Positions 26,964 to 37,308 of a DNA stretch of 64,000 nucleotides are shown here, piece by piece. Below the pieces are notes generated by a model. That model worked only from the letters and a program-made list of their open reading frames with translations, did no database searches and was not told where the DNA came from. This DNA comes from Mycolicibacterium moriokaense. Its GTDB lineage: Bacteria; Actinomycetota; Actinomycetes; Mycobacteriales; Mycobacteriaceae. Each line of letters starts with the position of its first letter. Positions within the stretch are counted from its first letter, which is position 1. Made by a program: the position numbers and the translations under genes. Where the stretch lies: the NCBI RefSeq assembly GCF_003201655.1, contig NZ_QJJU01000001.1, forward strand, positions 434,001 to 498,000. Direction: 5' to 3'.

Positions 26964-28256
26964 TCAGGATTGGCGGGTCAGCCACAGGTGGTCGGTGGAA
27001 TCGGCGGGCGCGCCGGGCCCGAACGCCGCACCGGTCTGCAGCACCAGGTCAAGTGCCTCGGCGCGGATGCGGCGATCGGTGTACAGCAGCACGACAACGC
27101 CTGCCGTGAACGGTGCGGTGATGATCTGACCGATTGCGCTGCCGACCGTCAACAGCACGATGGCGATGAGCGCCGAAACCGTGGAAGACGCCGATATGAG
27201 CAGGATTTGGCCGCCGATGCTGAATGGCACGGCGACCGCCCCTGCGACCAGCCCGGCGACTATCTGGCCGAGCAGCCAGATGCCGAACACGCGCCAGAAG
27301 TCGTTGCGCACCAGTTTGAACGAGCGCGAGATCGCGGGGAAGATCTGCAGTCGTTCCAGCACGATGATCGACGGCGTGAAGGCCAGCATGGTGCCGAGGT
27401 AGACCATCAGCGCGAGCAACGCCAACCCCAACGCAACGCCGACGACGGCCGCTGCGACACCGTTGACGGCGTAACCGATGCCGACAACGACGCCGAACCC
27501 GACGCCGATAATCAACGCTGCACCGATCCCCTCGAGGAGAGCGAAGCCGATCAACGCCCACAGCCGGGGGCGAAGCCGTTGCCACGCTTCACCTATGGTG
27601 ATACCCGCACCGAAAACCGCCCGGCCGACGACCACCGTGAGCATGCCAGTCAGCAGGATGCCCGAGAGCCAGGTTGCGCCGTAGCCGGCGAAGCTCGATA
27701 CCGACGAGCCGACCAACACTCCCGTTGGCACCTGCCCACCGCTCAACGTCGACGTGAGCTCACCGGCGGCGGCCAATGGACCGACCGACAAAATCAGCGC
27801 GAGAAGCTGCGTGGCCACCACCACGATGGTCGTCAACCCCAGCGTTGCTTTGGGATTCGCCCGGATGTAGGCGACGGCGCCATTGAAGATGTCCGATAGG
27901 CCCAACGGCCGCAACGGAATGACGCCCGGCTTGATGGCCTGGGCAATCGGCGGCGGACCGTACCCGGGCGGGTAGCCGTACGGCGCGTACCCCGGCGGGG
28001 GATAACCCGGCGGCGGATACCCGCCTTGCGGGCCGTAGCCGGGTGGTGGGCCGTAGCCGGGTGGTGGGCCGTACCCGGGTGGCGGATAGCCAGGCGGCGG
28101 GTAACCCGGCGGCGGGTAGCGCTGGTACGCGGGTGGCGGGTAGCCCTGGTACGCGGGGGGCGGAGGCCCCTGATAGTCCGGCGGGGAATAGCTGGAAGGC
28201 GGATAGCCCGGCGGCGGTGGACCTGCCATCGGCGACCCGCCGGCGTCGGTGCTCAT
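26964..28256 (-). CDS. Multi-pass membrane protein with PPGY-repeat N-terminus (Rv3689-like)
   Basis: A 430-residue protein. Residues ~5-120 are tandem PPGY/PPAY-type repeats (YPPPGYPPPGYGPPPGYG). The rest has about six membrane segments of the glycerophosphoryl diester phosphodiesterase membrane-domain type: GVIPLRPLGLSDIFNGAVAY marks the start of the membrane part. The phosphodiesterase catalytic domain itself is absent. First gene of the MoxR operon; the DUF4129 start lies 1 bp after its stop. Start: ATG 28256 (MSTDAGG); an in-frame upstream start at 28292 would add 12 residues. Confidence 0.85.
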   Translation of the reverse strand: MSTDAGGSPMAGPPPPGYPPSSYSPPDYQGPPPPAYQGYPPPAYQRYPPPGYPPPGYPPPGYGPPPGYGPPPGYGPQGGYPPPGYPPPGYAPYGYPPGYGPPPIAQAIKPGVIPLRPLGLSDIFNGAVAYIRANPKATLGLTTIVVVATQLLALILSVGPLAAAGELTSTLSGGQVPTGVLVGSSVSSFAGYGATWLSGILLTGMLTVVVGRAVFGAGITIGEAWQRLRPRLWALIGFALLEGIGAALIIGVGFGVVVGIGYAVNGVAAAVVGVALGLALLALMVYLGTMLAFTPSIIVLERLQIFPAISRSFKLVRNDFWRVFGIWLLGQIVAGLVAGAVAVPFSIGGQILLISASSTVSALIAIVLLTVGSAIGQIITAPFTAGVVVLLYTDRRIRAEALDLVLQTGAAFGPGAPADSTDHLWLTRQS

Positions 28257-28372
28257 GTTCACCATCCTGTCGATCGCTATGCGAATTGACAACGTTGTCG
28301 AAGGGCAGCGGCTAAGCGCGTTGGCAGAAAACGAGCATCGCCGGGCGGACGGCCCGCTGTAGCGTTTGCGTC

Positions 28373-28837
28373 ATGGCGGAACTCAAAGACCGGTTGCGTG
28401 CGGACCTGACCACGGCGATGAAGTCTCAGGACAAGCTGCGGACCGCGACGTTGCGGATGCTGCTCGCCGCGATCCAGACCGAGGAAGTGTCGGGCAAGGA
28501 GTCGCGTGAGCTGTCCGACGACGAGGTCATCAAGGTGCTGTCGAGAGAGGCGAAGAAGCGCAGCGAGTCGGCGGAGATCTACACGCAGAACGGGCGTGGC
28601 GAGCTGGCCGCCAACGAGCACGCCGAGGCGAGGGTCATCGACGAGTACCTGCCCACGCCGCTAACCGAGGCCGAGCTCGCCGACGTGGCCGACACCGCGA
28701 TCGCGCAAGTCGCAGAGGAGATCGGCGAGCGGCCCGGCATGCGGCAGATGGGCCAAGTGATGAAGGCCGCGACGGCCATCGCAGCGGGCAAGGCGGACGG
28801 CGCCAGGCTGTCGGCGGCGGTCAAGGACAGGCTGTAG
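28373..28837 (+). CDS. GatB/YqeY-domain protein (Rv3688c-like)
   Basis: A 154-residue cytosolic protein of the YqeY family, related to the tail of the GatB amidotransferase subunit and possibly tRNA-binding. Family features: KDRLRADLTTAMKSQDKLR, TLRMLLAAIQTEEV, VIKVLSREAKKRSESAEIY, and the C-terminal RPGMRQMGQVMKAATA segment. Length is normal. It is divergent from the PPGY-repeat membrane protein gene and monocistronic. Confidence 0.92.
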   Translation: MAELKDRLRADLTTAMKSQDKLRTATLRMLLAAIQTEEVSGKESRELSDDEVIKVLSREAKKRSESAEIYTQNGRGELAANEHAEARVIDEYLPTPLTEAELADVADTAIAQVAEEIGERPGMRQMGQVMKAATAIAAGKADGARLSAAVKDRL

Positions 28838-29129
28838 CCGCTCGGGTCGTCGGCGCCTGAATCAAATTACTTCCGAGCGCACGCCGCGATGACACGGCAA
28901 TGCGGAATGGAAATGGTAAGAAAGCGCATTATTTCGCGCTCGCGTCAATTATTCTGATTCGACGATGAGCATGGATTTGTCGGTACGGCTGAGGCCTCTG
29001 TTCTTATCCGCACCGCAAATCTATTTTCGATGGTCGCGTGCCTAGTGTCGTGGGGGCTTGTTTAGAACTAGAGTTGATAGGGAAATCGGCTCGTCAGTGT
29101 CGTCGAGTCGAGTCTCGGGGGGTTTGTGC
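28838..29129. other. Non-coding interval of lower GC content
   Basis: The stretch around 28855-29030 is visibly less GC-rich than its surroundings (for example aatcaaattacttcc and gcgtcaattattctgattc). No hairpin terminator or gene was recognised. It could hold the promoter for the small membrane protein that follows. Confidence 0.45.
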
Positions 29130-29369
29130 ATGGTCATCATGCTGATAGCGATCTACTTGGGTGGCTGGTTGGCGGTCAGCTTCGTCGCACATGCGGCGGG
29201 CAGACGTCTGACAGGTGGTGAGTCGCCGCCCGACCATCCGTTGTTGTTGAGCTTTGTCGCCGGCGCGGTCTGGCCACTGCTGGTGGTGGGCCTGGTCGAG
29301 CTGAGCTCGATCATGGTGCTCACCAGGGTTCAGCCGAAGACTGCACCTGCGATCGGCATTTTGGTCTAA
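29130..29369 (+). CDS. Small hydrophobic membrane protein
   Basis: A 79-residue protein of unknown family. It has two predicted membrane segments: [20 protein letters not shown] at the N-terminus and [20 protein letters not shown] in the middle, joined by a short charged loop ([14 protein letters not shown]). The ATG at 29130 places the start directly at the hydrophobic segment; a longer frame from 29058 is possible but polar. It ends just before a hairpin. Confidence 0.55.
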   Translation: MVIMLIAIYLGGWLAVSFVAHAAGRRLTGGESPPDHPLLLSFVAGAVWPLLVVGLVELSSIMVLTRVQPKTAPAIGILV

Positions 29370-29393
29370 TCGCGGGATAGGCGACGCAAACTC

Positions 29394-29418
29394 GCACGTT
29401 TCCTTGGGTGAAACGTGC
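29394..29418. terminator. Hairpin between convergent units (repeat-like, copy 3)
   Basis: gcacgtttc (29394-29402) pairs perfectly with gaaacgtgc (29410-29418) over a 7-base loop. It lies 25 bp after the small membrane gene and downstream of the oppositely oriented tRNA, so it could serve both. The surrounding aaactcgcacgttt...gtgcga is similar to the repeats near 764 and 1904. No U-run follows. Confidence 0.5.
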
Positions 29419-29454
29419 GACTTCGCGACGGCTCGACGAGAAAGAGCTTCGCTG

Positions 29455-29528
<74 letters not shown>

Positions 29529-29715
29529 CGTGAAGCCACGACAGCGTATCGCACCGGTAGCCGGTGAAGCCAAACGCATATCGCCGCTCACAGGGCCACA
29601 TTGACGTCCGCTCAGCGGCGTAGATCACGACAAGCCGCGGGATGGATGTGGGTTGTCGGTGGCGTTATGCACACTAACGGCAGTGTTGCTGAGTAACTGA
29701 GAATCGAGGCACCGA

Positions 29716-29913
29716 ATGACTGGGTTGGGAGCTTCCATCTACCTGGGATTCTTCGCGCTGGCCGCATTGTGGCTGTTCTTGACCTCCGACGGGCCCCTCA
29801 CGGGCGGATCCGACGATCAGGGCCAGCGCCCAGAACGCTCGAATTCGACCAGCACCTCGGCCAACGCCGAGGGGTCGAGCCCGTGGCTGGTCAGCCACTC
29901 GTCGCAGAAATAG
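29716..29913 (+). CDS. Possible small membrane peptide overlapping a cysteine-synthase-like gene
   Basis: A 65-codon frame starting ATG with a gaggca purine stretch upstream. The first 23 residues include a membrane-like helix ([19 protein letters not shown]), and the remainder is polar ([14 protein letters not shown]). The last ~97 bp overlap antisense the 3' end of the PLP-enzyme gene, where the residues become Ser/Gln-rich as expected of shadow sequence. The hydrophobic start is outside the overlap and may be real. Weakly supported. Confidence 0.3.
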   Translation: MTGLGASIYLGFFALAALWLFLTSDGPLTGGSDDQGQRPERSNSTSTSANAEGSSPWLVSHSSQK

Positions 29914-30923
29914 GTGTCCGCGTAGCGGTCGCCGCTGTCGGCCAGCAGGGTCACCACTGACCCGCTGCGTCTATCCGCGATCATCTCGGCCAGCAGGCCG
30001 AACGCCCCCCAAAGATTCGTCCCCGTCGACGGCCCGACCCGTCGGCCCAGCACGCGGCTGACGTGCTGGGCCGCCGCGACCGACGCCGCGTCGGGCACCA
30101 CCACCATGTGGTCCACCACGTCCGGTAGGAACGACGGCTCTACCCGCGGGCGGCCGATGCCCTCGATCCGCGACGACCTCCCGGTAACTACGTCTCTGCG
30201 GCCCTGTGCATACGCGGGGAAGAATGCGGAGTTCTCCGGATCGACGACGCACAATCGGGTCGCATACCGCCGGTAGCGGATGAACCGCCCGATGGTGGCG
30301 CTGGTTCCGCCGGTGCCTGCCCCGACAACGATCCACTCCGGAATCGGATGCGCCTCTTCACGCAACTGCTCAAAGATCGACTCGGCGATGTTGTTGTTGC
30401 CGCGCCAGTCGGTCGCGCGCTCGGCGTTGGTGAACTGATCCAGGTAGTGACCGCCGGTCTCCTCGGCCAGCCGCTCAGCCTCGGCGTACACCTGAGACGC
30501 CTCGGCCACGAAATGGCAACGGCCACCCTGTGATTCGATCAGCGCGATCTTGGATGCGCTGGTTGACGACGGCATCACCGCGATGAACGGCACCCCAAGC
30601 AGCGCCGCGAAGTACGCCTCCGAAACGGCCGTGGACCCGGACGATGCCTCGATGACGGTGGTGCCCTCACCGATCCAGCCGTTGCACAGCGCGTAGAGGA
30701 ACAACGAGCGCGCCAGCCGGTGTTTGAGGCTGCCGGTGATGTGCGTTGTCTCGTCCTTGAGGTAGAGCTGGACGTCGACGCCGTCGCACCAGGCGGTAGG
30801 CAGCGGATACCGCAGCAGGTGGGTGTCGGCGCTGCGTCTGGCGTCGGCCTCGATCAACCTGACGGCGTTGTCCACCCACGACCGTGGCTGGCTGCGAGTG
30901 GCTCTTGCAGCCTTGTCGGTCAC
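29817..30923 (-). CDS. cds1: Cysteine synthase-like PLP enzyme / cysteine desulfhydrase (Rv3684-like)
   Basis: A 368-residue fold-type II PLP protein. The lysine for PLP lies in [12 protein letters not shown] near residue 67, the phosphate/substrate loop is [12 protein letters not shown] near 94, and the phosphate-binding [12 protein letters not shown] near 203 is canonical. The M. tuberculosis homologue Rv3684 has been described as the cysteine desulfhydrase Cds1, releasing H2S from cysteine; sequence alone does not separate this from cysteine synthase activity. Its GTGA/ATGA-type start overlaps the upstream phosphoesterase stop, indicating co-transcription. Confidence 0.85.
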   Translation of the reverse strand: MTDKAARATRSQPRSWVDNAVRLIEADARRSADTHLLRYPLPTAWCDGVDVQLYLKDETTHITGSLKHRLARSLFLYALCNGWIGEGTTVIEASSGSTAVSEAYFAALLGVPFIAVMPSSTSASKIALIESQGGRCHFVAEASQVYAEAERLAEETGGHYLDQFTNAERATDWRGNNNIAESIFEQLREEAHPIPEWIVVGAGTGGTSATIGRFIRYRRYATRLCVVDPENSAFFPAYAQGRRDVVTGRSSRIEGIGRPRVEPSFLPDVVDHMVVVPDAASVAAAQHVSRVLGRRVGPSTGTNLWGAFGLLAEMIADRRSGSVVTLLADSGDRYADTYFCDEWLTSHGLDPSALAEVLVEFERSGRWP

Positions 30924-31879
30924 CGCGCCGATACGGTCGGGTAGGACTGGCCGGCACGCGCCCCGGCGTCATGGCCTCCGATGGGGGCCGCCACCAGCGT
31001 CAGCAGCGTGGCCTCGGGCCTGCAGCAGAACCGCACGGGATAAAACGGCGACGTGCCGATGCCCGCCGATACGTGCAACTGCGTGTGCGTGCCCCACTGC
31101 GAAGCACCCTTGGCCCGCGACCGGTCCAGGTCGCAGTTCGTGACGATGGCTCCGTAGAACGGCAGGCAGAGTTGGCCGCCATGAGTGTGGCCCGCCATAA
31201 CCAGCTGGTAGCCGTCGGCCGCGAAGCGATCCAGCACCCGCGGTTCGGGCGAATGCGTCATCCCAAGCGTCAGGTTGGCGACCGGGCTGGCCGGTCCGGC
31301 GATGGTGTCGTATCGGTCCCGGGACAGATGCGGGTCGTCGACTCCGGCCGCGGCGATCCGCAGGCCCGCGACCTCGAGATCGCGTCGGGTGTGCGTCATA
31401 TCCAGCCAGCCGCGCTCGGTGAACGCCGCCCGCAGGTCCTGCCACGGCAGCGGTTCGCCGTGCACCCGATGATCGGGTTTGGTCAAGTAGTTAGCCGGGT
31501 TCTTCAGCCGCGGCCCGAAGTAGTCGTTGCTTCCGAATACGAATACCCCAGGCACGGACAGCAGGTCGCCGAGTGCCTGCACGACGGCGGGCACGGCCTT
31601 CGGGTGCGACAGGTTGTCGCCGGTGTTGACGACAAGGTCGGGCTCGAACCGGGCGAGCTCACGCAGCCACGCCTGCTTGCGCCGCTGCTTGGGCAGCATG
31701 TGGATGTCGCTGATGTGCAGCACCTTCAACGGAGACGAGCCAGGTGACAGCACCGGCATGGTCACCTCGCGCACGACAAACGCGTTCCGCTCGATGATCG
31801 CTGCGTAGCCGATCCCGGCGAGCGCCGAACCGGCTGCGAGGACCGCGGTGTTTTTCAGGAATGTCGAAGGGGCAGACAT
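30920..31879 (-). CDS. Calcineurin-like metallophosphoesterase (Rv3683-like)
   Basis: A 319-residue protein with a membrane/signal segment at residues 8-30 ([19 protein letters not shown]) and a metallophosphoesterase domain behind it. Metal ligands visible: DIHMLP (DxH) near 56, NTGDNLSH near 81 (GDN), GSNDYFG near 117 (GNxD variant), HSPEP, and [12 protein letters not shown] near 232 (GHTH). Membrane-anchored UDP-sugar-type or lipid pyrophosphate phosphatase relatives are known, but the substrate here is unproven. It is 4-bp coupled to the PLP enzyme gene and lies downstream of ponA2. Confidence 0.88.
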   Translation of the reverse strand: MSAPSTFLKNTAVLAAGSALAGIGYAAIIERNAFVVREVTMPVLSPGSSPLKVLHISDIHMLPKQRRKQAWLRELARFEPDLVVNTGDNLSHPKAVPAVVQALGDLLSVPGVFVFGSNDYFGPRLKNPANYLTKPDHRVHGEPLPWQDLRAAFTERGWLDMTHTRRDLEVAGLRIAAAGVDDPHLSRDRYDTIAGPASPVANLTLGMTHSPEPRVLDRFAADGYQLVMAGHTHGGQLCLPFYGAIVTNCDLDRSRAKGASQWGTHTQLHVSAGIGTSPFYPVRFCCRPEATLLTLVAAPIGGHDAGARAGQSYPTVSAR

Positions 31880-31963
31880 GCACGCAGCCTACTGCCCCTG
31901 ACCCGCGCGCACCGACTCTCACGCATGCGGCGTGGCCAACCGCACAGCCCCCTCACAGCCCGG

Positions 31964-34417
31964 TCAGGGCGGTGGTGGCGGCGGCGGGGGACCGAGGACG
32001 GGCACCGTTATGGGCGGCAGCCCGGGGATCTCGACGACCGTCTGCCCGATCTCCGGTGGCATACCCGGCGGAAGCCCGGGGATCGCTCCTGGCGGAGGCG
32101 GAGGCGGTGGCGGCGGGATGCCGTTGGAGGTCTGGATGGTGATGATCGAGCCCGGCACTGTCTGACCTGTCGGCGAAGTACCGACCACGGCGCCAAGCGG
32201 CGCGGTGCTGTTGACCGGCGTGGCCTGGTCGGCGACCTGGAAGCCGGCCTCCCTAAGCCGCTGGCGGGCGGTGTCAGGGCTCATGCCGGAGACACTGGGC
32301 ACCCTGGAACCGGGCGCGCCGTCGACGTACCGCGGATCGGTCGGCGGCAGCTTGACCTCACCGAAGTTGTTGGCGATCGGCTTCATCGCGGTGAACCACG
32401 TCCGCGCGGGCTCGTTGCCGCCGTACAGGTTGCCGGAGCCGCACTGTCGCAGCGGGTACGAGCACAGATCCGACGGCGTCGTCGAGTCGTCGTAGATGTA
32501 GTTCGCCGCCGCGTAATACGGAGTGAAGCCGACGAACGCCGACGAGCGGTGCGCTTCCGTCGTGCCTGTCTTGCCCGACATCGGCAGGCTCCAGCCGACC
32601 GAGCCTGCGGAGCCGGCGGCGGTGCCACCTGTGTCGTCCTTGCTCATCGCATTGGCGAGGGTGTTGGCCAGACCTTCGGGCACCACCTGCTCGCAGGTCT
32701 CCGTGGTGACCGCGACGTCCTTGCCGGTGCGGTCGGTGACCTTCTCGATCGGGTTGGGCGGACACCACATGCCGCCCGATGCCAGCGTGGCCGCGACATT
32801 CGACAGCTCGAGCGCGTTCACCTCGATCGGGCCAAGTGTGAACGAGCCGAGGTTCTGCCTCTTGACGAAGTCGGCCAGACTCTCGTTGCTTTCCGGGTCG
32901 TAGTCGCGGGCCGTACCGGGCAATGCGTAGGACCGCATGCCCAGCTTGACCGCCATGTCGACGCTGCGCTGCACTCCCACTTGGGAGATCAACTTGGCGA
33001 AGGCGGTGTTAGGCGACTGTGCCAGCGCGTCGGTGACGCTCATCTGGCCCTTGTAGTTGCCGTCGTTCTGCACACACCAGGTGTTGGCCGGGCAGCCCCT
33101 GGCGCCGCCGCTACCAAGGCCTTTCGCTTCGAACCGGGCCGGGGCATCCAACTGGGCGTTGATGCCCATACCCATGTCGAGCGCGGCGGCCGTCGTGAAG
33201 ATTTTGAACACCGAGCCCGCACCGTCACCGACGAGCGAGAACGGCTGCGGCTGCATGGTCTCACCGGTGTCGGTGTTCAGGCCGTAGGTGCGGTTGCTGG
33301 CCATCGCCAGCACCGGATGCGAGTCCTTGCCGGGCCTGACCACGCTCATCACGCTGGCGACGCCGGGCAGGTCGGGGCTCGCGATCCCGTCGATCGCCGA
33401 TTTCACCGGGATCTGCACATCGGGATCCAGCGTGGTCTTGATCATGTAGCCGCCCTTGGCGACCTGCTCCTTGCTGATGCCTGCGCGCGCCAGGTAGTCG
33501 AGCGCGTAGTCGCAGAAGAATGCGCGATCGCCGGCGGCGATGCAGCCGCGCGGCAATTCGTTGGGCTGTGGCAGGATGCCCAGCGGCTGCTGCTTGGCGG
33601 CGCGCAGCTCGTCGGCGTGCTCGGGCACGTTGTCGATCATGGTGTCCAGCACGATGTTTCGACGAGCCAGTGCACCGTCGGGATTGGTGTACGGGTTCAG
33701 CGTGCTTGTGGACTGGACGAGGCCGGCCAACAGCGCGGCCTGCTGCCAGTTCAGGTCGGAGGCGTTGACGCCGAAATAGGTCTGCGCGGCGTCCTGGATG
33801 CCGAACGCGCCGTTGCCGAACGACACCAGATTGAGGTACCGGGTCAGGATCTCCGGCTTGGTAAACGTCTTGTCCAGCGTCAGGGCCATCCGCATCTCGC
33901 GCAGCTTGCGGGCCGGCGTGGTCTCGATGGCCGCGCGCTTCTCGGCGTCGGTCTGGGCGATCACCAGCAGCTGGTAGTTCTTCACGTACTGCTGCTCGAT
34001 AGTCGAGCCGCCGCGGGTGTCGAGATTTCCCGACAGGTAGCCGGACAGGCCGGTGAGCGTGCCCTGCAAGTCGACGCCGTTGTGTTCGGCAAAGCGCTTG
34101 TCCTCGATCGAGACGATCGCCAGTTTCATGGTGTTGGCGATCTGCTCGCTCGGCACTTCGAACCGGCGCTGCGAGTAGAGCCACGCGATGACGTTGCCCT
34201 TGGCGTCGACCATCGTCGACACCTGCGGCACCTCGCCCTCGACCAACTGCGCGGAACCGTTGGCGACCACATCGGAGGCGCGGTTGGACAGCAACCCGAA
34301 CCCGCCTACCACGGGAAACATCAGCCCGGCGGCGACGACGCCGGCCAGAAGGCAGCACCACGCGAGCTTGATGACCGTGACCGTCGTCGGCGGTCGGGTC
34401 GGCGGCTGCTCGGGCAT
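31964..34417 (-). CDS. ponA2: Bifunctional class A penicillin-binding protein PonA2 with PASTA domain
   Basis: Polymerises and cross-links peptidoglycan at the cell membrane. From ATG 34417 it has 817 residues, close to the known ~810. Membrane helix near residues 15-37. Glycosyltransferase 51 motifs: SIEDKRFAEHNGVD near 107 and GGSTIEQQYVKNY near 140. Transpeptidase motifs: SVFK, SPNTAFAKL (SxN) and SGKTGTTE (KTG). A PASTA domain lies near 700-760 and a poly-proline C-tail follows. Upstream and divergent is whiB4, as in M. tuberculosis. Confidence 0.95.
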   Translation of the reverse strand: MPEQPPTRPPTTVTVIKLAWCCLLAGVVAAGLMFPVVGGFGLLSNRASDVVANGSAQLVEGEVPQVSTMVDAKGNVIAWLYSQRRFEVPSEQIANTMKLAIVSIEDKRFAEHNGVDLQGTLTGLSGYLSGNLDTRGGSTIEQQYVKNYQLLVIAQTDAEKRAAIETTPARKLREMRMALTLDKTFTKPEILTRYLNLVSFGNGAFGIQDAAQTYFGVNASDLNWQQAALLAGLVQSTSTLNPYTNPDGALARRNIVLDTMIDNVPEHADELRAAKQQPLGILPQPNELPRGCIAAGDRAFFCDYALDYLARAGISKEQVAKGGYMIKTTLDPDVQIPVKSAIDGIASPDLPGVASVMSVVRPGKDSHPVLAMASNRTYGLNTDTGETMQPQPFSLVGDGAGSVFKIFTTAAALDMGMGINAQLDAPARFEAKGLGSGGARGCPANTWCVQNDGNYKGQMSVTDALAQSPNTAFAKLISQVGVQRSVDMAVKLGMRSYALPGTARDYDPESNESLADFVKRQNLGSFTLGPIEVNALELSNVAATLASGGMWCPPNPIEKVTDRTGKDVAVTTETCEQVVPEGLANTLANAMSKDDTGGTAAGSAGSVGWSLPMSGKTGTTEAHRSSAFVGFTPYYAAANYIYDDSTTPSDLCSYPLRQCGSGNLYGGNEPARTWFTAMKPIANNFGEVKLPPTDPRYVDGAPGSRVPSVSGMSPDTARQRLREAGFQVADQATPVNSTAPLGAVVGTSPTGQTVPGSIITIQTSNGIPPPPPPPPPGAIPGLPPGMPPEIGQTVVEIPGLPPITVPVLGPPPPPPPP

Positions 34418-34720
34418 GCGTACAGAGTAACTAGGGCATTCGGGCTGCAAAAATGGCAGCTTCGGACGGTCGATTGCCGTGTTCGCTGGCCGCCGCGACC
34501 TGCCCTTGCGTTAATTTGGCGGTCTGACGGCACGGTCGTCCCAAAAAAGTGCTGTCGTACGTATTGCGCAGAAGACCCCTGACCACCTAAGTTGGGCACA
34601 CAGTGCGATGCAGGTCACACTTGACCCCAGCACTGTGGCGTAGATCGCATCAGCGTTCTACTCCGGAGGACTAAGCCGTCGCTGTGTCGGGGTGGGGCGG
34701 CTGGAACGAAGGGATCGCTG
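34418..34720. promoter_or_regulatory. Divergent promoter interval between ponA2 and whiB4
   Basis: A 303-bp non-coding interval that must contain both promoters. A ttgacc hexamer at 34621-34626 is a -35 candidate for whiB4, but no well-spaced -10 was found. No palindrome was convincing. Confidence 0.4.
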
Positions 34721-35077
34721 GTGTCAGCTACACGACCCGCTGCGCGCAGGACAAGCGCAAATACGTCAACTCACAGTTTGGTTCAGGGCGCCGAGGCCGA
34801 GGCCCGGATAGCGTGGGTATCCCAGGCCCGCTGCCGCCAAGCAGACCCTGACGAGCTATTTGTCCGGGGCGCCGCCCAGCGCAAAGCGGCCGTGATCTGT
34901 CGACATTGTCCGGTGATCCTTGAATGCGGCGCCGACGCCCTCGACAACCGCGTCGAATTCGGCGTCTGGGGTGGCATGACAGAGCGCCAACGCCGCGCGT
35001 TGCTCAAGCAGCACCCCGAGGTCGTTTCCTGGTCCGAGTTCTTCTCCGCCCAGCGCAAGCACCGCAGCGCCGTCTAG
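34721..35077 (+). CDS. whiB4: WhiB-family iron-sulfur redox sensor WhiB4
   Basis: A 118-residue transcription factor binding a 4Fe-4S cluster. Four cysteines are visible in the family pattern: ARCRQADPDELF, then CRHCPVILEC, followed by the G(V/I)WGG turn (EFGVWGGM) and a basic C-terminus (ERQRRALLKQHP). In M. tuberculosis WhiB4 responds to O2 and NO and controls antioxidant genes. GTG at 34721 is used. It is divergent from ponA2, and convergent with the ArsA-like pair. Confidence 0.95.
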   Translation: MSATRPAARRTSANTSTHSLVQGAEAEARIAWVSQARCRQADPDELFVRGAAQRKAAVICRHCPVILECGADALDNRVEFGVWGGMTERQRRALLKQHPEVVSWSEFFSAQRKHRSAV

Positions 35078-35116
35078 GCGGGTAAGCCGGCCAGCGGCTT
35101 CTGTTGAATTCGCCGC

Positions 35117-36244
35117 TTACGCGGCAGCTTCGCCGGTGATCTGATCGGCGATGGCGCGCAGCGCCTCCAGGTCTGACACATCGAACGGCAGCGACGGCAC
35201 ACCAACGATCGCCACATGCGGGTTGGCGCCGGTGAACCGCGACAACAGGCGGATCTCCCGCTTGGCCGTCATTGCCCGGTCGGCGTGAACACGCAACACC
35301 GCGGCCGCCAGCGCATCGGGATCCTTCTTTTCGAGTGCATCAGCGGCCTCGTCGGCCTTGTCGGCGTGCAGTTCGCTCAGCATCGGGTGCGTGCGATTGA
35401 GGATCAGTCCGGCCAGCGGCATGTGCTCCTGGGACAGTCGGTCGACGAAGAAGGACGCCTCACGCAGCGCGTCGGGCTCGGCGGCGGACACCACGACGAA
35501 CTGCGTGCCGCGCCGCTTGAGCAGCTCATAGGTGCGGTCCGCCTTTTCGCGGAACCCACCGAAAGTCGTATCCAGCATTTGGACGAAACCGGCTGCGTCG
35601 GAAAGCATTTGCGAACCAAGCACCGTGGATAGCGCCCTCATCGCCAAACCCACCGCGCCGGTCACCAGTCGGCCGATGCCGCGACCGGGCGCCAGCAGCA
35701 GCCGCCACAGGCGGCTATCCATGAAGCTGCCCAGCCGTTGTGGCGCGTCGAGGAAGTCAAGTGCGTTGCGCGACGGAGGGGTGTCGACGACGATCAAGTC
35801 CCACTTGTCTTGGGCGAGAAGCTGACCCAGCTTCTCCATGGCCATGTACTCCTGCGTGCCTGCCAGTGACGTGGCCACGGTTTGGTAGAACTGGTTGTCC
35901 AGAATCGCTTCGCCGCGTTCGCGTCCGGAGTATTGGATCACCATTTCGTCGAACGTCCGGCGCATGTCGAGCATCATCGCGTGCAGCTCGCCGGGAACCT
36001 CGGGTGCGAGCGGAACCCGTTGCGGTGTGTTGCCAAGATCCTTGATGCCGAGCGCCTGGGCCAGCCGCTTGGCCGGGTCGATGGTGAGCACCACGACGGT
36101 GCGGCCATATTCGGCTGCGCGCAACGCCATTGCGGCCGCGGTGGTGGTCTTGCCGACCCCGCCTGCGCCGCAACACACGAGCACGCGGTTGGAGGTGTCG
36201 TGCAGGAGCGCGCCCATGTCAAGGGCGGGCGGTGCGGTGCTCAT
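35117..36244 (-). CDS. ArsA/Get3-like ATPase, second subunit (Rv3680-like)
   Basis: A 375-residue P-loop ATPase of the ArsA/Get3 group. Deviant Walker [18 protein letters not shown] near residues 25-41, switch I/Walker [15 protein letters not shown] near 153-166, and conserved [12 protein letters not shown] near 56-67. In M. tuberculosis the Rv3679-Rv3680 pair has been reported to form a Get3-like complex (BagA/BagB) affecting glycerol and redox stress tolerance. It overlaps its partner gene by ATGA, so the two are co-translated. It is convergent with whiB4. Confidence 0.9.
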   Translation of the reverse strand: MSTAPPALDMGALLHDTSNRVLVCCGAGGVGKTTTAAAMALRAAEYGRTVVVLTIDPAKRLAQALGIKDLGNTPQRVPLAPEVPGELHAMMLDMRRTFDEMVIQYSGRERGEAILDNQFYQTVATSLAGTQEYMAMEKLGQLLAQDKWDLIVVDTPPSRNALDFLDAPQRLGSFMDSRLWRLLLAPGRGIGRLVTGAVGLAMRALSTVLGSQMLSDAAGFVQMLDTTFGGFREKADRTYELLKRRGTQFVVVSAAEPDALREASFFVDRLSQEHMPLAGLILNRTHPMLSELHADKADEAADALEKKDPDALAAAVLRVHADRAMTAKREIRLLSRFTGANPHVAIVGVPSLPFDVSDLEALRAIADQITGEAAA

Positions 36245-37260
36245 CTGACTCCCTGGTGGGCTAGCGCCTCGGCGAGCTCGTAGAGGCTGCCGAGGTCGAC
36301 TCCGTCGGGTATCTGCGGCAGCTCCAGCCTCGCCACGTCGAGTTCGTCGAGCTGCTCGGCGCTTTCGGCGCGCGCCTTGATGCGTGTTGCGTGCTGGATG
36401 GTCTCGGTAAGAAGACCGGCAAAGTCGCTGTCGGACAAGGTGATTCCGGCGTTATCCAGGCCCGTGCGCACCGCGTCGGCATCGATGTCGCCCTCGGCCG
36501 CCTTGGCGAGGTCGTCGGCGGGCAGATAGGTCGGGATGTTGCGGTTGACGATGACGCTGCCGATCGGCAGGTCCAGCCCCTGGAGTTCCTCGATCGCTTC
36601 GAGCGTCTCCTGGATGGGCAGCGCCTCCAGCAGGGTGACGAGGTGGATCGCCGTGAGGTCGGAATGCAACACCTTGACCACGCTTTCGGCCTGCGAGTGC
36701 ACCGGGCCGCCCTTGGCCAACTCCGAAACGGCAGCAGTGACGTCGAGGAACCGGGCGATGCGGCCCGTCGGCGGGGCGTCAACCACGATCGCGTCGTAGA
36801 CCGGCTGCTTGCCCTTCTCGGCGCGGGTCACGATCTCGCGGATCTTGCCGGTGAGCAGCACGTCGCGCAGGCCAGGTGCGATCGTCGTTGCGAACTCGAC
36901 CGCGCCGATCCGGCGCATCGCGCGGCCCGCAAGGCCGAGGTTGTAGAACATGTCGAGGTATTCGAGAAACGCCGCCTCGGTGTCGATGGCCAGCGCGTTG
37001 ACCTGACCGCCGCCGTCGGCGGTGGCGATCTTGACCTCCTGATACGGCAGCGGCGGCACGTCGAACAGCTGCGCAATACCTTGGCGCCCTTCGACTTCCA
37101 CCAAGAGCACCTTGCGGCCGCCGGCGGCAAGCGCCAGCGCCAGAGAGGCCGCAATCGTCGACTTGCCGGTTCCGCCCTTGCCGGTGACGAAGTGCAGACG
37201 CGCCTTAGTCAGGCGCGACGGCCAGCCGACCGGTCTACCGCTGTTCGCTGAGGTAGCCAC
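36241..37260 (-). CDS. ArsA/Get3-like ATPase, first subunit (Rv3679-like)
   Basis: A 339-residue P-loop ATPase. The deviant Walker [21 protein letters not shown] lies near residues 24-43 (with the signature lysine before GTGKS), and [16 protein letters not shown] near 160 provides the second Mg-binding Asp. No Cys pair for arsenite or zinc (CxxC) is seen, unlike eukaryotic Get3. It is encoded just before, and coupled to, the second subunit. Divergent from the DUF4177/RidA/MBL operon, whose first ATG is 49 bp away. Confidence 0.9.
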   Translation of the reverse strand: MATSANSGRPVGWPSRLTKARLHFVTGKGGTGKSTIAASLALALAAGGRKVLLVEVEGRQGIAQLFDVPPLPYQEVKIATADGGGQVNALAIDTEAAFLEYLDMFYNLGLAGRAMRRIGAVEFATTIAPGLRDVLLTGKIREIVTRAEKGKQPVYDAIVVDAPPTGRIARFLDVTAAVSELAKGGPVHSQAESVVKVLHSDLTAIHLVTLLEALPIQETLEAIEELQGLDLPIGSVIVNRNIPTYLPADDLAKAAEGDIDADAVRTGLDNAGITLSDSDFAGLLTETIQHATRIKARAESAEQLDELDVARLELPQIPDGVDLGSLYELAEALAHQGVR

Positions 37261-37308
37261 CCCTGCATGCTAGCTGGGGCATTTTCTCTGCCAGATAAGC
37301 TCAGCCAC

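Noticed and set aside
29716..29913. Confident small gene overlapping the PLP enzyme
   Set aside because: Kept only at low confidence because half of it overlaps antisense a real gene and the remainder is 33 codons.
31925..34582. Very long plus-strand frame (about 885 codons) antisense to ponA2
   Set aside because: It mirrors the ponA2 codon pattern, is Arg/Gly/His-rich with no family motif, and ponA2 is unmistakable on the other strand.
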